From the NCBI GenBank assembly GCA_029204225.1, contig CM055100.1, positions 64,215,067 to 64,279,066 on the forward strand: 64,000 bases of DNA, in the 5' to 3' direction. The notes beneath the pieces are model-generated. The model did no database searches, was not told the DNA's origin, and worked only from the letters and a program-made list of their open reading frames with translations. The DNA is from Diphasiastrum complanatum (taxonomy: Eukaryota > Streptophyta > Lycopodiopsida > Lycopodiales > Lycopodiaceae). Positions 60,013 to 64,000 of the stretch are shown here, piece by piece; position 1 is the first letter of the stretch, and every line of letters starts with the position of its first letter. The position numbers and the translations under genes were made by a program.

Positions 60013-60630
60013 AACCTTGATAACGGGTCAACAAGTAAATGGAAATAGCGGCTTAAGCCATTAGTGTTGGCACAATGAAGCCCAACCTTTGTCCTCAATG
60101 TGGGAATAAATGGAGGTTCTGCATATAGCCACTGAAATGAAACTAATGTAAATGCCACAAATATGAAAGACAATATGCTAAATGTCAACATCATATCTCT
60201 TTCAACCTTTAAGGCTACTAGCATTGCCAAAGGAAGGACTCATCATGAATGTTGTAGGCATGAGAGAGCAGCAACTAAAAGAATCCTAAGACATTAGTAA
60301 AATCCAAGCTATCCGAAGGGCCCATGGATCCTATTAGATACTAGAAAAATTGCATCTAAATTTGGTCTTATCAACCATGAACGCATACGGAGAGAGATAA
60401 GCAGCTACATTGGTATATAGCAATCCCACGGTCTCCGCAAGGCATGTAGGCTTGAAAATAGTACAACAAATAACTCAAAATCCCATGAAGAAGACCCATT
60501 CGCCATAAATACCAGCTACCAAGAAGGCCGTGTCTAAGGCAAACATGTCAAACCTGCAAGAGTCTCCCTGCAACGTCAGACTCCTGAGTGTAAAAGGATT
60601 TGTAGTACCCCAAGTCATGTGTGGAAAGAA
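60013..60630. other. Stretch without recognised features
   Basis: It may include 5' parts of the second LINE, but no conserved block was found. Confidence 0.35.
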
Positions 60631-60995
60631 TGATAAAATTATCACAATTCCTAGACTAGAATAGAATTTTATAAGACTCAAATCAAAGAAGAAAGAATTG
60701 TATTGGTCAATCATCAATCAACAACGGTAGAATCATACTACTCAAGCAATTATGATTGTAGGAACTCACACTATATTAGAGATGGGCATTGCACCCCATT
60801 AAATAGAGCTTCGCATCTGATTCTCTGTCTAATAATGAAAAGGCAATTTCCTACAACAACTTTCTATATATGGTAATATTACAAAATAACTATGTCTACC
60901 AAAACTACTGCTTTGAATCAGGCACGCAAACTTGGCCTTCATTAACCTAGACAAAATAACATTTTAGGGGTAACAAATAGACATTAATTGTGATA
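60631..60995 (-). repeat. 3' LTR of the RT-deleted copia
   Basis: 365 bp, TATCACAATTAATG to TTTTATCA on the minus strand, directly after the polypurine tract. Confidence 0.8.
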
Positions 60996-60999
60996 CTCT

Positions 61000-61235
61000 C
61001 CCTTAATGTTTAACTTGTTATCATTAGCACCAAGGCGTTCTCTAAACTTCTCAAACTTTTCTCTACCAAGCCCCTTGGTAAAGATATCAGCAACTTGATT
61101 TTTGATGTCACAAGAAACCAACTCCACTTCTCCGCTTCAAATTTCCTCACGAATGAAGTGTTGTTATACTTTAATGTGCTTTGTTTTGCTATGAAATATT
61201 GGATTCTTTGTGTTGTTGGACCCTATTGTCGAGCT
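61000..61235 (-). pseudogene. copia RNase H C-terminal tail
   Basis: The minus strand encodes NPIFHSKTKHIKV, then after a frame change ELVSCDIKNQVADIFTKGLG and REKFEKFRERLGANDNK. This is the standard end of the copia polyprotein and abuts the polypurine tract. Confidence 0.85.
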
Positions 61236-61402
61236 TGGAGATCTTCTAGAGTATTTGTTAACCATATGGCACCTTGCAAAACTCTTCAGACTTTGTTGAC
61301 AAGAACTCTTCTTCTTATCCAAACATAGGACTTTGCTTTGCTTGCTAGTTTGCTTCTCCACTCGATCTTGAAGTACTTGAAGTATTTGAAAGCCTCACTA
61401 AT

Positions 61403-61795
61403 TTATTTAAGAACATATACCCAAACTTTCCTAGTATGATCAACAAATATCATGAAGTAGCTTGCTCCTAGTATTGACAAAGTTTGGATACAACCACATG
61501 AGTACAAAACATCTTGTGCCCTATAAGGTCCATCTTTAGGAAACCTTTGCCGATGATGTTTTCCCATGACACACCCTTCACAAGCATTTTTACTAGGAAC
61601 AATATTGGGTAATCCAACCACCATGTTGTTAGTCTTGAGAACCAGTAGACTCCTATAATTAGGATGTCCAAATCTCCTATGTCCCTTGATGGCAATTGAA
61701 CTCTTTACTAAACCTTTGCCACTGATATCACAAGAATTGTTGTCACCTAACTTGACATGTGAACCATCTTGTTTTCCTAAAACTAAGTAAGCCAA
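61403..61795 (-). pseudogene. copia pre-integrase and integrase N-terminus
   Basis: The frame reads GHRRFGHPNYRSLLVLKTNN, then CEGCVMGKHHRQRFP (His and Cys zinc ligands) and SYFMIFVDHTRKVWVYVLK at the start of the rve core. The core is cut off at 61403 and RNase H sequence follows shortly. Confidence 0.88.
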
Positions 61796-61914
61796 TCACA
61801 ATGTGGTATCATGTGTTATGTAGCCCCTAGATCTATATACCAGCCATCTATAGCTCTTTTCAACCTCAATGTAAACTCCAAAATGTTTCTTCTTTTCCTG
61901 GGCCAACTTTTTCT

Positions 61915-62420
61915 TCATGCACTCAAAAGCGAAGTGACCAAACTTCTCACAAAAATTTCAATTACTGTATCATTTCGGTGTAGATCTGAAACCATTATCC
62001 TTGCCCACTTCCTCTTGCTTTTGACTTCCTTGACAATTCTTGCCTCCGTTAGCTTCCGTTTGGCCTTTCTGAAACTGCCTCTTGACAAAGGACCTTGCTC
62101 CTTGAAGTCCTCTTGTGTCATCAATTTTTATCTTCTCTTCATGAAAAAGAGCCCATTCAATTCTTCAAAGGTAGGTCTTGTCTCTCTTAAAAATAAGGTC
62201 ATCACAAAGTTTGATAGACTAATGGTAAATTGTTTAGTACGATAGGAACAAGAAGATATCTAGTAGACTCTCTCCTAAAGCTGTGAGTTGACCCTTTGAA
62301 TCCTTAACTCTTGTCATACAATCTGTAATTGACTCTCCTGAATTCTTCTTCAAGGCATGTAACTTGTTAGTTAAGAATAATATCTGGGATTGATTTATTG
62401 TACAAAATACATATTCTTAA
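61915..62420 (-). pseudogene. copia gag relic
   Basis: Broken minus frames give NKLHALKKNSGESITDCMTR and VKDSKGQLTALGESLLDI, the usual gag helix region, at about 62390-62250. A basic, nucleocapsid-like segment with AKRKLTEARIVKEVKSKRKW follows at 62124-61915. The Cys ligands of the zinc knuckle are not recognisable. Confidence 0.75.
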
Positions 62421-63466
62421 GTATGTCCTAAGCTTCTTCAGGTCCTACAGCATCTCTGATATGTGGGATTTTACTATCCTTCACTGATAGATTGATAATA
62501 TGATGTGCTCTTTGCACCCCTTCTGATAAAACTCTTCCAATTTCGATCATTCATATCGTCCCTTGGAAGAAGAAAAAATTTAAACCGATGTATTTCCCTG
62601 AAAAAAGCCTTTCACAAGTTTTGATGGTTTCTCAGAAAATCTACTTCGATTCTTCAATAGTCCTTCGTAACAGCTAACCACCAAACTTCTTCAGGAAACA
62701 TGACCTTTTGCTGGTTATTTTTCTAACTTTACTCATCCTCTAGGCCAACCTACTTAGACTCCAATTCTCAAACAGTCAACGTGTATGGTGGCGATCTGTG
62801 ATCCTATTGTCCTGTGTCAATAGTCGAACTTCAGCAACCTTGCAGCAATCTCTGAAGCTCTACTTTCAGCCAACAGCAGCCAATACACTTGTAGTTTTCC
62901 ATAGGCAGCTACTTCCTAACCTTCAGTAACAACAGCAATCCAGCAGTAGTAATGAATCAGTAATGATCCAACAGCCTTCCTTGCCACAATACTGCTTGTA
63001 GCAGCGATTCCAGCAACTTGTCTTTGCAGCAAACTGTCCTTGCAATAAAGCTCATGTCCTGTAGTGATCTACCTACAGCTCCGAGTAGCAATCTTTAGCA
63101 GCAACTTTTCCAGCAACGATCTGTAGGTTGCATGATAGCCAATCATGTGTTAGTCAATCTTGTAGGCAACAGTGATACTTCTGATTCCAAACAGGTGCGA
63201 ATTTTCAAAGGCCGCAATTGCGCAAATAGTCATCAGTCCTCAGCGTTTTCCAGCGCACAGGCAGCAGAAATCCCAGTAGTGAACAGTCAGGACGCGTGAG
63301 CAGTAGGTGCAAGAACCTTTCCTCAGAACAATGTCATTCTATAATAGTGATCTTTCAAATAGACAGCAACAATCTTCCTCCAACAGTTGCTTCTGCATGT
63401 GAAACGCAGATGGACAGCAGCGACTCTTCCTACAACAAATTCTCACACTTATGCTTCCAATAAATC
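62421..63466 (-). other. Gag start and CAGCA-rich leader of the RT-deleted copia
   Basis: Read on the plus strand, CAGCAA and GCAGC words recur many times between 62820 and 63430 (on the minus strand TTGCTG and GCTGC). The leader of the copia at 46.7-47.4 kb also contains CAGCAA words. No open frame is supported. Confidence 0.45.
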
Positions 63467-63480
63467 TGGCTCTAATACCA

Positions 63481-63800
63481 TGATGGAACAATCACTATTT
63501 TCAGACTGGAGTAGACTAATCTTATTACCACTGAAAAAACTCAGATCAGAAGAGAGAATGATCACTCAATCAATCAACAATGATAGCATCATACTACTCA
63601 ACCGATTATGATTATAGGAACTCACACTATACTAGGGATGGGCGCTAGACCTCATTAAATAGAATTTGGCATCTGTTACTCTGTCTAATAATGAAAAAGC
63701 AACTTCCTAAAACAAGTTTCTATATATCAAAATAATACTAAATATCTATATCTACAAAAAATAAAGCTCTAAATCTTTACTACTAAGTATCCTCTTAACA
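63481..63800 (-). repeat. 5' LTR of the RT-deleted copia (outer end approximate)
   Basis: It ends TTGTTCCATCA on the minus strand before the primer-binding site. Similarity to the other LTR fades beyond about 63780. Confidence 0.7.
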
Positions 63801-64000
63801 CAACAATAGATAGAATGCTATTGTCAAACAATCACCAAGGTACCCAAGACACGAGTAGAATGTAAGGTAGTCCAGGCTATATAAATTGACCAAGCAGGCG
63901 GAATGTCTGCACCCGGCACTGAGCATATTGCAGTCCAAGCGAACTGAATCGATCAAAGATTCCATACACCCATGGATGGTAGCAGGGCTAGAACGTGAGG
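63801..64000. other. Right edge without recognised features
   Basis: A TATA-like CTATATAAATTGAC lies at about 63878. Too little sequence remains to say more. Confidence 0.3.

Larger units (their letters stand above)
60631..63800 (-). mobile_element. Ty1/copia element with RT deleted
   Basis: LTRs at 60631-60995 and about 63481-63800 share GGAACTCACACTATACTAG-type and CTCTGTCTAATAATGAAAA sequence. A primer-binding site TGGTATTAGAGCC lies at about 63467-63480, and a polypurine TTAAGGGAGAG at 60996-61006. Minus-strand order is leader, gag, integrase zinc region, then directly the end of RNase H. RT is missing. The outer end of the right LTR and the target duplication could not be fixed. Confidence 0.85.

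Overview
The window looks like nuclear DNA of a land plant with a large, retrotransposon-rich genome. Two host genes are visible, both on the minus strand, and both are stretched over many kilobases by introns full of transposon debris. The long (CT)n tracts, multi-kilobase introns and mix of old Ty1/copia, Ty3/gypsy and LINE relics would suit a fern or another large-genome lineage; that placement is inference. No rRNA, tRNA or CRISPR feature was recognised.

Host gene 1 (about 16.5 kb down to 356 and beyond the left edge) encodes a DUF1664-family membrane/coiled-coil protein. Five exons (16224-16278, 14003-14067, 9594-9674, 782-863, 356-426) join in consistent phase into 118 codons. The introns are 2156, 4328, 8730 and 355 bp. 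Intron 3 holds a LINE endonuclease relic, a solo copia LTR with perfect target duplications, MITE-like elements and satellite-like sequence.

Host gene 2 (42704 to 54997 and probably past the right edge) is a UBC8/UbcH5-class ubiquitin-conjugating enzyme E2. Its last two exons (residues 67-101 with the catalytic Cys, and 102-148) are separated by a 12045-bp intron. That intron contains a Ty3/gypsy chromovirus (44618-53555, TSD GATGG), itself split by a nearly intact-length Ty1/copia element (46236-51228). The next intron upstream contains LINE fragments, a solo LTR and a deleted copia element.

Between the two genes (16.5-42.5 kb) lies a transposon graveyard. It holds a gypsy RT relic; an inverted duplication (17.8-19.7 and 22.3-24.8 kb) of an unrecognised LTR-element ORF flanking a deleted copia; and a gypsy LTR with PBS and leader whose related leader recurs inverted at 37 kb. 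It also holds a dead copia pol (29.0-32.2 kb), a tandem-LTR copia derivative with a gag-integrase fusion (33.8-36.0 kb), a gypsy gag (36.2-37.0 kb), and a third, best preserved copy of the unrecognised ORF (37.9-40.2 kb, about 775 codons with two internal stops).

The most unusual material is this three-copy, membrane-segment-containing ORF that ends at a polypurine tract and LTR, the inverted duplication that could yield double-stranded RNA, the repeated GGAGGGCGCCC motif in a copia leader, and the datable nesting of elements inside two working genes.
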